Assembly (NCBI RefSeq): GCF_905171765.1
Contig: NC_053390.1
Location: 302,754,622-302,818,621 of the forward strand
Length of the DNA stretch: 64,000 nucleotides
Direction of reading: 5' to 3'
Origin: Bufo bufo
Lineage: Eukaryota; Chordata; Amphibia; Anura; Bufonidae
Of the stretch, positions 44,530 to 55,310 are shown one piece after another (position 1 is the first letter of the stretch; the number at the start of each line of letters is the position of its first letter). A model generated the notes under the pieces. The model saw only the letters and a list, made by a program, of their open reading frames with translations, made no database searches and had not been told where the DNA came from. Made by a program: the position numbers and the translations under genes.

Positions 44530-45655
44530 GGATTAAATTTTTTTTTTGATCGAGCGGAAATATGGGAAAAGTTATCGAAGCGCAAATGTGGGGCAAATTA
44601 TTGAAGCGCAAATGTGGGACAAATTATTGAAGCGCAAATGTGGGACAACTTGTTAAAGTTTAAGCATTGAAAGAAAGGAGGTGGCAAGCATGAATTAAAG
44701 AAGAATTTCTGAAATTGTATTCCCTGTCACCTATGCAGAGCACGGGTTTCTATCCGGCAAAATTTGTAAAATGTCACCTGACAATGTAACAGAAGATTTT
44801 TAAAATTTATGTTCCTGTCACCTATGCAGAGGTGCCCCCGTGACGTCCACCATCCATTTGGATATCTTCTTTATCAACTTTCGATGTTCTTTTCTGAGCC
44901 TGCCATGTTGATCACGGTTATCGGCGAATCAGGGTTCCACCCCGGAGATGGAGCGTGAGAAAGAGAGACCACATTCAAGGCAGATCAATGGATTACATTT
45001 TTTTTGGATCGAGCGGAAATATGGGGAAAGTTATTGAAGCGCAAATGTGGGACAAATTATTGAAGCTCAAATGTGGGGCAAATTATTAAAGCGCAAATGA
45101 GTGACAAATTATTGAAGCGCAAATGTGGGACAACTTGTTAAAGTTTAAGCATTGAATGAAAGGAGGTGGCGCGCATCAATTAAAGAAGAATTTCAGAAAT
45201 TTTATTCCCTGTCACCTATGCAGAGCAGGGGTTTATTCACGTCCAAAATTGTAAAATGTCAACCCAAGAATGTAACAGAATTCGTGAAATTTATTAACCT
45301 GTCTACTTGGTAGAGCAGGGGTCTATGACAGAAAAAAAATGTTTATTGTCACCCGAAAATGTAAAAGAAAAAATAGTTACATTTATTAAGCTGTCAACTA
45401 GGTAGAGGAGGGGTATATTACACCCAAAAATTTGTGAATTTCACCTGAAAATGTAACAGACAAATTAGTGATTTTTTTTTTTTTACCTGTCTACTAGGTA
45501 TAGCAGTGGTACCTCACACCCAAAAATTGGTGAATTTCACCTGAAAATGTAACAGACAAATTAGTGAATTTTTTGAACCTGTCTACTAGGTATAGCAGTG
45601 GTACTAAACACCCAAAATTGGTGAATTTCACCCGAAAATGTGACACATTTGTGAA
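44530..45655 (+). repeat. Filler and ~85-bp tandem repeats in hAT-3
   Basis: 44530-45170 holds several ~25-bp units of the type GAAGCGCAAATGTGGGACAA around copies B and C. 45200-45655 holds five or six ~85-bp units sharing CCTGTCTACTAGGTATAGC, CACCCAAAAATTGGTGAATT and CACCTGAAAATGTAACAGA. No coding potential. Confidence 0.8.
44833..44982 (+). pseudogene. 18S rRNA-like segment C
   Basis: Third copy: CCCCCGTGACG, TTATCAACTTTCGATG, GAGCCTGCCATG, AATCAGGGTTCCACCCCGG, GAGCGTGAGAAAG, CCACATTCAAGG. It is followed by the ~25-bp GAAGCGCAAATGTGGG repeats also seen after copy B. Copies B and C resemble each other more in the filler than in the rRNA part, suggesting local duplication after capture. Confidence 0.82.
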
Positions 45656-45819
45656 ATGACAAAATAAAATACGTACAAATAAAATAATAAAAACTTGATT
45701 TATGAGGTGGAGGTCCATATGGAGTAGGAGTTTGAGGAGGCGGTGGACGTAGCGGTGTAGGTGGAAGCAGCAGTGGAGGAGGACGAGGTAGCCAACACTG
45801 GTTTTTGGTTTTAATTTTT

Positions 45820-46446
45820 TTAATTAGGGTACACTCCAAAAGAGTGTGAAATATCCAATACAAGAATGAGCAATTGCGCTGTAGTATAACAATGGTTGGT
45901 TAAGGCCGGTAAAAATGTGTATTCTGCACAAGTTACGGACAAGTCCTGTGGGATCCATGCCTGGTTCATTTTAAGGAACGTGAGCTTGTCCACATTGGCT
46001 GTGGAGAGGCGGCTGCGATTGTCTGTGATGACGCCCCCTGCCATGCTAAACACACGTTCAGATAATACACTGGCTGCAGGGCAGGCCAGCACCTCCAAGG
46101 CATAAAGGGCAAGCTCAGACCATGGGCCCAATTTGGAGACCCAGAAGTTGAAGGGGGCAGACCAGTCAATCAGTACGTGTAGACGTGTGCACACATACTG
46201 CTCCACCATGTTGGTGAAATGCTGCCTCCTGCTAAGACGTTCCATATCAGCTGGTGGTGCTGGTTGTTGTGGCATGCTGACAAAGCTTTTCCACATTTCG
46301 GCCATGCTAACCCTGCCTTCTGAGGTGCTGGCGGTGCCCCAGCTGCGTTGGCGACCTCTTCCTCTTTCTCTGCCTTCGCCTTGTGGTTCCACTGTGCCCC
46401 CATTGTCAGGTGGGAATGCCACAAGCAGCGCGTCTACAAGTGTGCG
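45820..46446 (-). pseudogene. hAT-3 transposase, C-terminal part
   Basis: Minus-strand continuation of the transposase after the Gypsy insertion. It runs from 46446 down to a stop near 45820. A linker (MAEMWKSFV) is followed by YVCTRLHVL, then NFWVSKLGPWSELALYALEV and ASVLSERVFSMAGGVITDNR, the dimerisation region with its conserved Glu-Arg-Val-Phe-Ser block. The frame here is open and in phase with the part ending at 53754, so the gene was still open at this point when the retrotransposon entered. Frames extending to 46572 run into the LTR and are artefacts. Confidence 0.88.
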
Positions 46447-47330
46447 TGTCAGTATGGGATCTGCATCTCCACTGCAGGGTGGCAGATCGCTGTCTACACA
46501 TTGCAACACTATGGGTCCCAGTACTGGCTTACCTTGTAGGAGACGCAGGTGCCCGCCAGCATACCGCCGCATCCGTCCTCTTTGCCAGGTGTCATCTGAT
46601 GCGCTATAGCATGCGCGCGCGCACCTCTCCCTTTCTTATAGGAGTAGGCAGCTGGTTCCTGATTACCATCCCCACCCGGAGGCGGGACTATTTGTATTTA
46701 AGGCAGCTTCACTCATAATGAAGTGCCCAAGCGTGGTTGTTGTACCTCTTGACTCCCGCTGAAGCATTCCTCTGTGTCTGTTTATTGGATTTCCTGGATT
46801 CTGACCTCTGCTTCGTTTGACTACGCATCTGCCTGCTGTCTGTTTATTGGATCACCTGGATTATAGACCTCTGCACTGCCTGACTACGCGTCTGCCCATC
46901 TCCTCCTGTAAGTCTGCCTGGATCCAGATACTGCACTGCCTATGAGACTGCTTATATCTGCACTGCCTGACGAGACTGCTTATATCTGCACTGCCTGACT
47001 ATGCATCTGCCCATCTCCTCCTGTAAGTCTGCCTGGATCCAGACCCTGCGCTGCCTATGAGACTGCTTATATCTGCATGCTATATTGCTCTGAACTTTGT
47101 GTTGCCTGTATCTGTCAAGTGACTTTTGAATACTGTCTGCCAGTAAAGACCATCTGTTCCTTTATTCTGCCTTTGTTGGACTCTGTTCACACTACTGCAG
47201 GTAGCTGCATTCAAGGTAACCAGTGCAGACACCAGGGTCCTGTCTCTGAGAGTCAGCAGTCAGCAATATTGGACTAATTCCCAGTCCTCTATCAGCTGAC
47301 ACAGAGGATCCACATCCTCTGGTCGTAACA
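46447..47330 (+). repeat. 5' LTR of Gypsy element 2 (884 bp)
   Basis: Starts TGTCAGTATGGG and ends TGGTCGTAACA. Flanked on the left by GTGCG (46442-46446), matching GTGCG after the 3' LTR (53749-53753). It differs from the 3' LTR by a few substitutions and short indels, plus the MITE in the latter, so insertion is fairly recent. TATTTAAG at 46695-46702 is the likely TATA box and AGTAAA near 47146 a possible polyadenylation signal. Confidence 0.95.
46695..46734 (+). promoter_or_regulatory. Gypsy-2 TATA box and predicted RNA start
   Basis: TATTTAAG at 46695-46702. Thirty bases downstream lies GCCCAAGCGT (46725-46734), the expected 5' end of the element RNA, which is complementary to the site just after the LTR (47333-47342). 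Confidence 0.6.
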
Positions 47331-47332
47331 GT

Positions 47333-47342
47333 ACGCTTGGGC
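47333..47342 (+). promoter_or_regulatory. Candidate self-priming site of Gypsy element 2
   Basis: ACGCTTGGGC begins two bases after the LTR end and overlaps the base before the gag ATG context (ATG at 47344). There is no room for a longer untranslated leader. It is the exact reverse complement of 46725-46734. No tRNA-type TGG... site is seen. Confidence 0.6.
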
Positions 47343-47343
47343 C

Positions 47344-48279
47344 ATGGATTCCGCTGGCTCTAAACCAGGAATGTCTGAACTACTACATGAACTTGAACAA
47401 CAGCGTACCACCCAGAAACAAGTGATTAATTACTTGCAGCATGTAGCTGCTCGCCTGGACTCCCTTTCTACAGCACAGTCTGCACAGGCTCCTACTGCTT
47501 CTGCTGTCCCTGTTGCGGCTGCAGCACAGCCAAGCATTTCCGGACCACGATTATCTGCTCCGCCCCGTTACAGCGGCAACCCGAAAGTCTGTCGTGGGTT
47601 TCTTAACCAGTGTACAATTCACTTTGAACTGCTTCCTCATCACTTTCAATCAGACCGCGCTAAAGTGGCGTTCATTATCTCTCATCTCGAGGGTGAGGCT
47701 CTGGCCTGGGCGAATCCAATATGGGAGAGATCTGGTCCTATCACCAATAATGTGGCACTATTTATGGACTCTTTTAAGAGGGTGTTTGAGGAGTCAGGTC
47801 GAGCTTCTTCTGCGGCCTCCTCTCTGCTGCACGTCCGTCAAGGAAGCTGGTCGGTGGGCCAATATGCTATTCAGTTCCGCACCTTAGCGTCTGAAGTTTT
47901 GTGGAATGAGGAGGCTTTGGTGGCGGCCTTTTGGGAAGGTTTATCTGGACGTATTAAGGATGAACTTGCAGGTTGTGATGTGCCTACCTCCCTTGAGGCT
48001 CTGATCTCTCTGGCTATTAAAATCGACATACGGTTTTCGGAGCGAGCTCGTGAGGCCCGTCGAGAAAAAAGACTTCCACAACAACTGTTTAAGGTTAATA
48101 CGTCTCAACCTCCATTACGCACCTCCTTTTCGGATCCTGAACCCATGTAGGTGAATTCCACTCGGCTCTCGGATGAGGAACGTCGTCTTCGCATGTCTTC
48201 TGGACTCTGCCTCTACTGTGGTGGTCCGGGTCACCGTGTCCGCAACTGTCCCCAGAAGTCGGGAAACTCCAATGCTTAG
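47344..48279 (+). pseudogene. Gypsy-2 gag with one premature stop
   Basis: Starts at the ATG 14 bases after the LTR. About 268 codons are open: an N-terminal helical part (ELLHELEQQ), an Ala/Pro-rich linker, then a capsid-like domain (PPRYSGNPKVCRGFLNQC, FRTLASEV, AAFWEGLSGRIKDEL). A TAG at 48148-48150 interrupts, but the same frame continues through the CCHC zinc knuckle [14 protein letters not shown] (about 48200-48240) to a natural-looking stop at 48277-48279. The protein would form the particle and package RNA. A single nonsense change is the only defect I see. Confidence 0.92.
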
Positions 48280-48284
48280 GGTCT

Positions 48285-51200
48285 TTGGGAGAGGCGGCCC
48301 TAGGCGAAAACTGTTCCACTCTCCAAATTCCTGTGACTCTGGTTCTTGGGGGCATCAAGGTCTCCATATCTGCTTCCTTAGATTCCGGGTCTGCGGGGAA
48401 CTTCATACACCAAGCTATGGTGAGTCAATACCACATTCCTGTACGCCTGCTTAAAAATCCCCTGCTGGTGACTGCCGTCAGTGGACAAGTACTGACGGAT
48501 CCAGTCCGGTTCATCACTGAGCCGTTGGAACTGCAGGTAGGGTGGTTACATGTTGAAAAGATTTCTCTATATGTGCTCCCTGAACTGTCCCATTCTCTTT
48601 TGCTGGGGTTGCCCTGGCTTAGGATGCACAATCCAGTAATCGAGTGGAGCTCTGGAGAGGTTCTTCAATGGGGTCAGCTGTGCCAAGGCAAGTGCTTATG
48701 TTCTATTCAACGAAGGGTCTCTATATCCCTCCCTAAAAACCTGGAGGCCTTGCCGGTGGTCTATCATTCCTTTGCGGATGTATTCGATAAAAAAGAGGCT
48801 GAGACACTACCTCCCCATCGCCCCTATGACTGCCCAATTGATTTACTACCTGGGACTTCTCCTCCTCGGGGTCGTGTTTATCCCCCGTCTCCTGCTGAAT
48901 CGCAGGCAACAGCAGATTACATTAAGGAGAACCTTGAGAGGGGTTTCATCAGGAAGTCTTCCTCACCTGCAGGGGCAGGATTCTTTTTTCTTCGCCCCTG
49001 TATAGACTACCGTGGTCTGAATAAGATCACCATCAAGAATAAATACCCTTTACCGTTAATTTCTGAATTATTTGATAGACTCCGTGGGGCTCGGATCTTC
49101 TCTAAGCTGGACTTGCGGGGGCATATAATTTAATACGGATTCGTGAGGGTGACGAATGGAAGACAGCTTTTAATACCAGGGATGGCCACTATAAATACCT
49201 TGTGATGCCCTTCGGGCTCAGTAATGCCCCTGCTGTCTTCCAGGAGTTTGTCAATGACATTTTTCGAGATCTCCTCTATTCTTGTGTTGTTGTCTATTTG
49301 GATGATATTCTTATTTTTTCCAGTGACATCAGAACTCATCGCAGGCATGTGCAGATGGTCTTACAACGCTTACGAGAGAATCGTCTGTACGCTAAATTGG
49401 AAAAGTGTGTCTTTGAAAAGTCGTCCCTGCCCTTCCTGGGGTACATCATCTCGGATTATGGTCTCAAAATGGATCCTGGAAAGGTGGCAGCAGTGCTCGA
49501 CTGGCCCCGTCCCTCCGGCCTGAAGGCAATACAAAGGTTCTTGGGTTTTGCCAATTATTATCGTCAATTAATCCGTAATTTTTCTACCCTGACAGCTCCT
49601 ATTTCTGGTCTGACCAAGAAGGGTGCCAATCCCAAACAATGGTCCCCTGAAGCAGAGACGGCATTTTCCTCCCTCAAGCAAGCCTTTTCTTCAGCTCCAG
49701 TCCTTAGACGCCCAGAACCCAACAAACAGTTCTTCTTGGAGGTGGACGCATCCTCCGTGGGAGCCGGGGCAGTCCTGTCACAGAAGAATGCCTCAGGTCG
49801 TATGTCTCCTTGTGGTTTTTTTTCTAAGTTATTTTCCACTGCCGAAAAAAACTATTCTATTGGGGACAGGGAACTCCTAGCAATTAAGTTGGCTCTAGAG
49901 GAATGGAGATATCTTCTGGAAGGTTCTAGCCTACCGGTCATAATTTACACCGATCATAAGAACCTCACCTATTTGCAGACAGCTCAACGACTTAATCCTC
50001 ATCAGGCCCGTTGGTCTCTCTTCTTTGCCCGATTTTAATTTTCAATTGCATTTTCGGTCCGCTGACAAAAATATCAAAGCGGACGCTCTCTCGAGGTCCT
50101 TTGAAACCACAGATTCAGAAGACGAACCCCAGTTCATCATTGAACCAACTAAAGTAGTCCCAGTGGCTACAGTTAACCTGTCCAAGGTTCCCACAGGTAA
50201 GATCTTTGTTCCGGAATCTAAACGAAGGAAGGTTTTATGGTGGGGGCATTCATCCAAGATTGCTGGCCATCCAGGTCAACGGGGGACCTTGAATCTCATC
50301 TCCAGACATTACTGGTGGCCATCCATAACCGCGGATATTGTAGACTTTGTGGCTTCCTGTACCTTGTGTGCTCAGAATAAGTCTCCCAGACTGAAACCTG
50401 CAGGTTTATTATTGCCTCTTCCGGTGCCTGAGGTCCCCTGGCAGCATATTGGTATGGACTTCATAACCGATTTACCTGTCTCAGAGGGCTGTACAGTCAT
50501 TTGGGTTGTCGTTGACCGTTTTTCTAAGATGTCGCACTTTATTCCGCTTCCAGGTCTGCCATCTGCTCCTCGTCTGGCTGAGCTATTCATTTTACATATC
50601 TTCCGCCTTCATGGATTTCCCCTCCATATCGTCTCGGATAGAGGAGTACAATTCACCTCCCGGTTCTGGAGATCTTTATGTAAGTCTCTGAATGTCTCTT
50701 TGGACTTTTCTTCTGCCTATCATCCACAGTCTAACGGCCAGGTGGAACGCATGAACCAAATATTGGTCAGCTTCCTGCGACATTTCACTAATGCCCATCA
50801 GGATGACTGGGTGAAGCATCTTTCCTGGGCGGAATTTGCTCATAACAATAGTGTCAACCAAGCCACAGGTAAATCTCCATTTTTTGTGGTCTATGGACGA
50901 CATCCAAGTGTTCCTCTTCCCGTGCGGCCTTCTTCTGGAGTTCCTGCGGCAGATTCCTGTGTGGAGCAGCTGTCTCAGGTCTGGTCTGACACTAAAGTAT
51001 CGCTTCGGAGAGCAGCAGACCAGATGAAAAGGTCTGCGGATAAGAGGCGCAGACTTCCTCCTCAGTTTGCCATTGGAGACAAGGTATGGCTTTCTTCTAA
51101 GAATATCCGTCTCAGACTTCCCTCTTACAAACTGGCTCTGGCGATTCTTGGGACCTTTTTCTGTGATCAAGAAAATTAATCCTGTTGCCTACAAGCTCAA

Positions 51201-51480
51201 ACTACCTGCTACCTTGCGGATTCCCAACTCATTTCATGTTTCGTTACTTAAGCCAGCTGTCTTTAACAGGTTTTGCAAAGGCACTTCACAGAACCCTCCT
51301 CCTGTCACTATGGATGATGAGTTTGAAGTTAAGGACATTCTAGACAGGAGGATTATCAGAGGTAAGACCTTCTATTTGGTGGACTGGAAGGGCTACGGGC
51401 CTGAAGAAAGGTCATGGGAATCTGCAGAGAATATTCATGCCCCTCTGTTGCTGAAGAAATTCCTCTCCAGGTCAGCCGTG
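48285..51480 (+). pseudogene. Gypsy-2 pol (protease, RT, RNase H, integrase, chromodomain)
   Basis: The pol reading order is complete: protease with LDSGSAGNF (48378-48404); reverse transcriptase from about 48900 with [10 protein letters not shown], the first catalytic Asp in SKLDLRG (about 49107), [14 protein letters not shown], and YLDD (49295-49306); RNase H with [17 protein letters not shown] and YTDHKNL; integrase with its HHCC zinc region (CTLC), DFITDLP, SDRGVQF and NGQVERMNQ; and a C-terminal chromodomain (FEVKDILDRR, YLVDWKGYGPEERSWE, about 51325-51425). Breaks: a short deletion before PCIDYRG, one-base shifts near 49125, 50035 and 51140. Pol is in a different frame from gag. It is a recently dead chromovirus of the Tf1/sushi type. 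Confidence 0.95.
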
Positions 51481-51495
51481 TGGAGGAGGGGGCGT

Positions 51496-51509
51496 AAGAG
51501 GGGGGGTAC
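51496..51509 (+). promoter_or_regulatory. Polypurine tract of Gypsy element 2
   Basis: AAGAGGGGGGGTAC directly before the 3' LTR at 51510; the likely primer for plus-strand DNA synthesis. Family 1 has the same GGGGGGTAC spacing before its LTRs. Confidence 0.85.
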
Positions 51510-52299
51510 TGTCAGTATGGGATCTGCATCTCCACTGCAGGGTGGCAGATCGCTGTCTACACATTGCAGCACTATGGGTCCCAGTACTGGCTTACCTTGT
51601 AGGAGACGCAGGTGCCCGCCAGCATACCGCCGCATCCGTCCTCTTTGCCAGGTGTCATCTGATGCGCTATAGCATGCGCGCGCGCGCGCACCTCTCCCTT
51701 TCTTATAGGAGTAGGCAGCTGGTTCCTGATTACCATCCCCACCCGGAGGCGGGACTATTTGTATTTAAGGCAGCTTCACTCATAATGAAGTGCCCAAGCG
51801 TGGTTGTTGTACCTCTTGACTCCCGCTGAAGCATTCCTCTGTGTCTGTTTATTGGATTTCCTGGATTCTGACCTCTGCTTCGTTTGACTACGCATCTGCC
51901 TGCTGTCTGTTTATTGGATCACCTGGATTATAGACCTCTGCACTGCCTGACTACGCGTCTGCCCATCTCCTCCTGTAAGTCTGCCTGGATCCAGATACTG
52001 CACTGCCTATGAGACTGCTTATATCTGCACTGCCTGACAACGAGACTGCTAATATCTGCACTGCCTGACTATGCATCTGCCCATCTCCTCCTGTAAGTCT
52101 GCCTGGATCCAGACCCTGCGCTGCCTATGAGACTGCTTATATCTGCATGCTATATTGCTCTGAACTTTGTGTTGCCTGTATCTGTCAAGTGACTTTTGAA
52201 TACTGTCTGCCAGTAAAGACCATCTGTTCCTTTATTCTGCCTTTGTTGGACTCTGTTCACACTACTGCAGGTAGCTGCATTCAAGGTAACCAGTGCAGA

Positions 52300-53639
52300 C
52301 AGGGCCGCTGATAGAAATCATGGGGCCCCGTACAGCATACATGACGGGGCCCCCTTCAGCTCCACCCCCTGATCCCTCCTTCAGCCACACCCCTGGCCCC
52401 GCCCTTGGCCCCTCCCCAGACGCCGCCTTGAAACAACATGCAGATTTGTCTACAAGTGATATTTATGGCGCTGGGGGGTCGTCTGTGAATGGCGCTGTTA
52501 TGGAGGGGATCTGTGAATGGCACTGTTATGGAGGGGATCTGTGAATGGCACTTTTATGGAGGGGATCTGTGAATGGCACTTTTATGGAGGGGATCTGTGG
52601 ATGGCACTGTTATGGAGGGGATCTGTGGATGGCACTGTTATGGAGGGGATCTGTGGATGGCACTGTTATGGAGGGGATCTGTGGATGGCACTGTTATGGA
52701 GGGGATCTGTGGATGGCACTGTTATGGAGGGGATCTGTGGATGGCACTGTTATGGAGGGGATCTGTGGATGGCACTGTTATGGAGAGGATCTGTGGATCT
52801 GGCACTGTTATGGAGGGGATCTGTGGATGGCACTGTTATGGGGGGATCTGTGGATGGCACTGTTATGGAGGGGATCTGTGGATGGCACTGTTATGGAGGG
52901 GATCTGTGGATGGCACTGTTATGGAGGGGATCTGTGGATGGCACTGTTATGGAGGGGATCTGTGGATGGCACTGTTATGGAGGGGATCTGTGGATGGCAC
53001 TGTTATGGAGGGGATCTGTGGATGGCACTGTTATGGAGGGGATCTGTGGATGGCACTGTTATGGAGAGGATCTGTGGATCTGGCACTGTTATGGAGGGGA
53101 TCTGTGGATGGCACTGTTATGGGGGGATCTGTGGATGACACATACCGACCTTACATTCAGCTCCTGCCTCCTCCCTCCACCCTCCAGTAACAAGTGCGGG
53201 CGGCAGCGCTCACTCACTGACGTCACGCGCCTGCGCCGCCTAGTGGGAGGAGAAGCGTGTGACGTCAGTGAGTGAGCGCCGCCCCCACACTGCCTGCTGT
53301 TACTGGAGATCGCCACTACGATATCAGCACATCAGCCTGATCCACCCCCTTTGATCTGCCGTTTCCAACTTGCGCTACCCCCGGAGCACCAGCCTGAGCG
53401 CTCGTTCGGCACAACAACACTGCAGCAGGAGGATCTCCCCGGCCTCCAGCGCACCAGCCGATTACAGCGCCGCCCAGAGAGGCTTCCCCCGTGACGTCAC
53501 TGACTCAGTCCCCGCCCCTTTAACCTTTAGAAGCGCGCAGCAAAAAAATTAAAATGGCTCGGGAGTCGGCAGCCCGGGCCCCCCTGCCAGCCGGGCCCGG
53601 TACAACTGGGCCAGCTGTACTGGCCTATCAGCGGCCCTG
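52300..53639. mobile_element. hAT MITE in the 3' LTR (1,340 bp)
   Basis: Inverted ends CAGGGCCGCTGATAG and CTATCAGCGGCCCTG, flanked by the 8-bp duplication AGTGCAGA (52292-52299 and 53640-53647). The empty site survives in the 5' LTR near 47218. It is non-coding; its left half is a 28-bp minisatellite and its right half is GC-rich with a GTGACGTCAGTGAGTGAGCG-type inverted block near 53200-53270. Confidence 0.94.
52487..53140 (+). repeat. 28-bp minisatellite (~23 units)
   Basis: Units are GGATCTGTGGATGGCACTGT followed by TATGGAGG. Because 28 is not a multiple of three and no frame of the unit has a stop, long plus-strand frames of 197-252 codons appear in all three phases; none is a gene. A variant pair (GAGAGGATCTGTGGATCTGG, then a unit with GGGGGG) recurs 281 bp apart (52783 and 53064), showing block duplication. 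Confidence 0.93.
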
Positions 53640-53753
53640 AGTGCAGACACCAGGGTCCTGTCTCTGAGAGTCAGCAGTCAGCAATATTGGACTATTTCCC
53701 AGTCCTCTATCAGCTGACACAGAGGATCCACATCCTCTGGTCGTAACAGTGCG

Positions 53754-55240
53754 CTTGTACTCGCGCATCTTACGATCACGCTCCAGTGAGGGAATTAAGG
53801 ACGGTACGTTGATCTTGTAACGGGGATCCATCAGAGTGGCCACCCAGTAATCAGCACAAGTTAGAATGTGGGCAACTCGGCGGTCGTTGCGGAGACACTG
53901 CAGCATGTAATCGCTCATGTGTGCAAGGCTGCCCAGAGGCAACGAAAAACTGTCCTCTGTGGGAGGTGTATCGTCTGTGTCCTCTGTATCCCCCCAGCCA
54001 CGCACCAGTGATGGCCATGAGCTGGTCTGGGTTCCACCCTGCTGTGAACACGGTTCCTCCTCCTCCATCTCCTCCTCCTCATCCTCCACCTCGTCATCCT
54101 CTAGAACTGTGCCCTGGCTGTTCAATTGTGTAACTGGCGTTTGTGGGTGCAGGAACCCACCCTCGGAGCCACTTGTGAATGACTGACTGGCCGGAAACCC
54201 TACGAAATGATCCCTCTTCCTCTTCCTGTGCCACATCCTCTTTCATCATCGCCAGCAGCGTTTTTTCAAGGAGGCATAGAAGTGGGATAGGCACTGGCCA
54301 TGTTGGTGGTGTACTCGAAACAGCGCAGCAAGGAACACAGGTCTCTCATGGAGGCCTAGTCATTGCTGTTCCGCAGAGCGACTCACCTGTGCGTGCTGCA
54401 GCTGAAACTCCACTATCGCCTGCTGCTGCTCATACAGTCTGGCCAGCATGTGCAAGGTGGAGTTCCACCTTGTAGGCACGTCGCATATGAGGTGATGAGC
54501 GGGAAGGCCAAAGTTACGCTGCAGCGCTGACAGACGAGCAGCAGCAGGGTCAGAACGCTGAAAGCGCGCACAGACGGCCCGCACTTTATGCAGCAGCTCT
54601 GACATATTGGGGTAATTTTTAAGGAATCTCTGCACCAACAAATTTACCACATGCGCCAGGCAAGGGATGTGTGTCAAACCGGCTAGTCCCAGAGCTGATA
54701 CGAGATTTCGCCCATTATTGCACACCACCAGGCCGGGCTTGAGGCTCACTGGCACCAACCACTCATTGGTCTGTTAATCAAGGCCCATCCACAGCTCCTG
54801 CGCGGTGTGGGGTTTGTCCCCCAAACAGATACGTTTTAAAACTGCCTGCTGTCGTTTACCCCGGCTGTGCTGAAGTTGGTGTTGAAGGTGTTACGCTGAC
54901 CGGATGAGGAGTCGGTAGAGGATGAGGAAGAAGAGTAGGAGGAGGAAGCAACAGGAGGCAAACTGAAGCGCCCTGCAATCCTCGGTGGTGGAAGGACATC
55001 TAAATGAATGAAGAGCCACTGTGGCTTCAGGATCTGTACCTGATCTAGTAGATGGTACAGATGTGTCCCAGTGCCTAGATGTTTTGAGTGGATGTTCCTC
55101 TTATAAATATCAAGCATACCTGTAATAGAATCCTGCACCGAATGTTCTAAGTCCCGACGCATGCGCAAAGAGTGGTTTTGATATTGAAACCTGTGACGCA
55201 TGCGCAGCACAAATCGTGAATCAGAGAAGACGATTTTCAA
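53754..55240 (-). pseudogene. hAT-3 transposase, N-terminal and catalytic part
   Basis: Minus-strand, read from 55240 down. A Ser-rich linker is followed by the catalytic region CNNGRNLVSALGL (about 54725-54690), CLAHVVNLLVQ and TRWNSTLHML (about 54475), an acidic block (54120-54040) and LGSLAHMSDYMLQC...MDPRYKINV (to 53810). In the other two hAT genes here the catalytic motif is SDNG or TDNG; this copy has Asn in place of the Asp, so it would be catalytically dead even with open frames. Several frame changes occur (54836, 54360, 54230). The gene is cut at 53754 by the Gypsy element and resumes at 46446. Confidence 0.88.
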
Positions 55241-55310
55241 AGTTCGGACGCATGCTCAGTTGAGTTCGGAAATCAGAAGACGTTTTCAAAGTATCAGCGC
55301 GTGCGCATAG
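55137..55310. promoter_or_regulatory. Four GCATGCGC-type palindromic sites
   Basis: CGACGCATGCGCA, TGACGCATGCGCA, GGACGCATGCTCA and GCGCGTGCGCA lie within 175 bp. They resemble the NRF1 binding motif. They sit upstream of a GC box and the TATA box (CTATAAAG) near 55443. Confidence 0.45.

Larger units (their letters stand above)
51510..53748 (+). repeat. 3' LTR of Gypsy element 2, split by a hAT MITE
   Basis: Same termini as the 5' LTR, followed by GTGCG (53749-53753), the matching 5-bp target duplication. It is interrupted at 52300-53639 by a MITE with its own duplication. Without that insert it is nearly identical in length to the 5' LTR. Confidence 0.95.

Noticed and set aside
43951..44982. 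Functional 18S rRNA gene
   Set aside because: Only fragments of the 5' domain are present, heavily substituted, interrupted by an ~88-bp insert and tandemly broken.
46383..46718. 111-codon plus-strand frame across the Gypsy 5' LTR start
   Set aside because: It spans the junction between antisense hAT transposase and LTR, so it is an accident of insertion.
52517..53275. Three overlapping plus-strand frames of 197-252 codons with a 28-residue repeat
   Set aside because: They are read-throughs of a 28-bp minisatellite that lacks stops in all phases; the repeat lies in a non-coding MITE inserted in an LTR.
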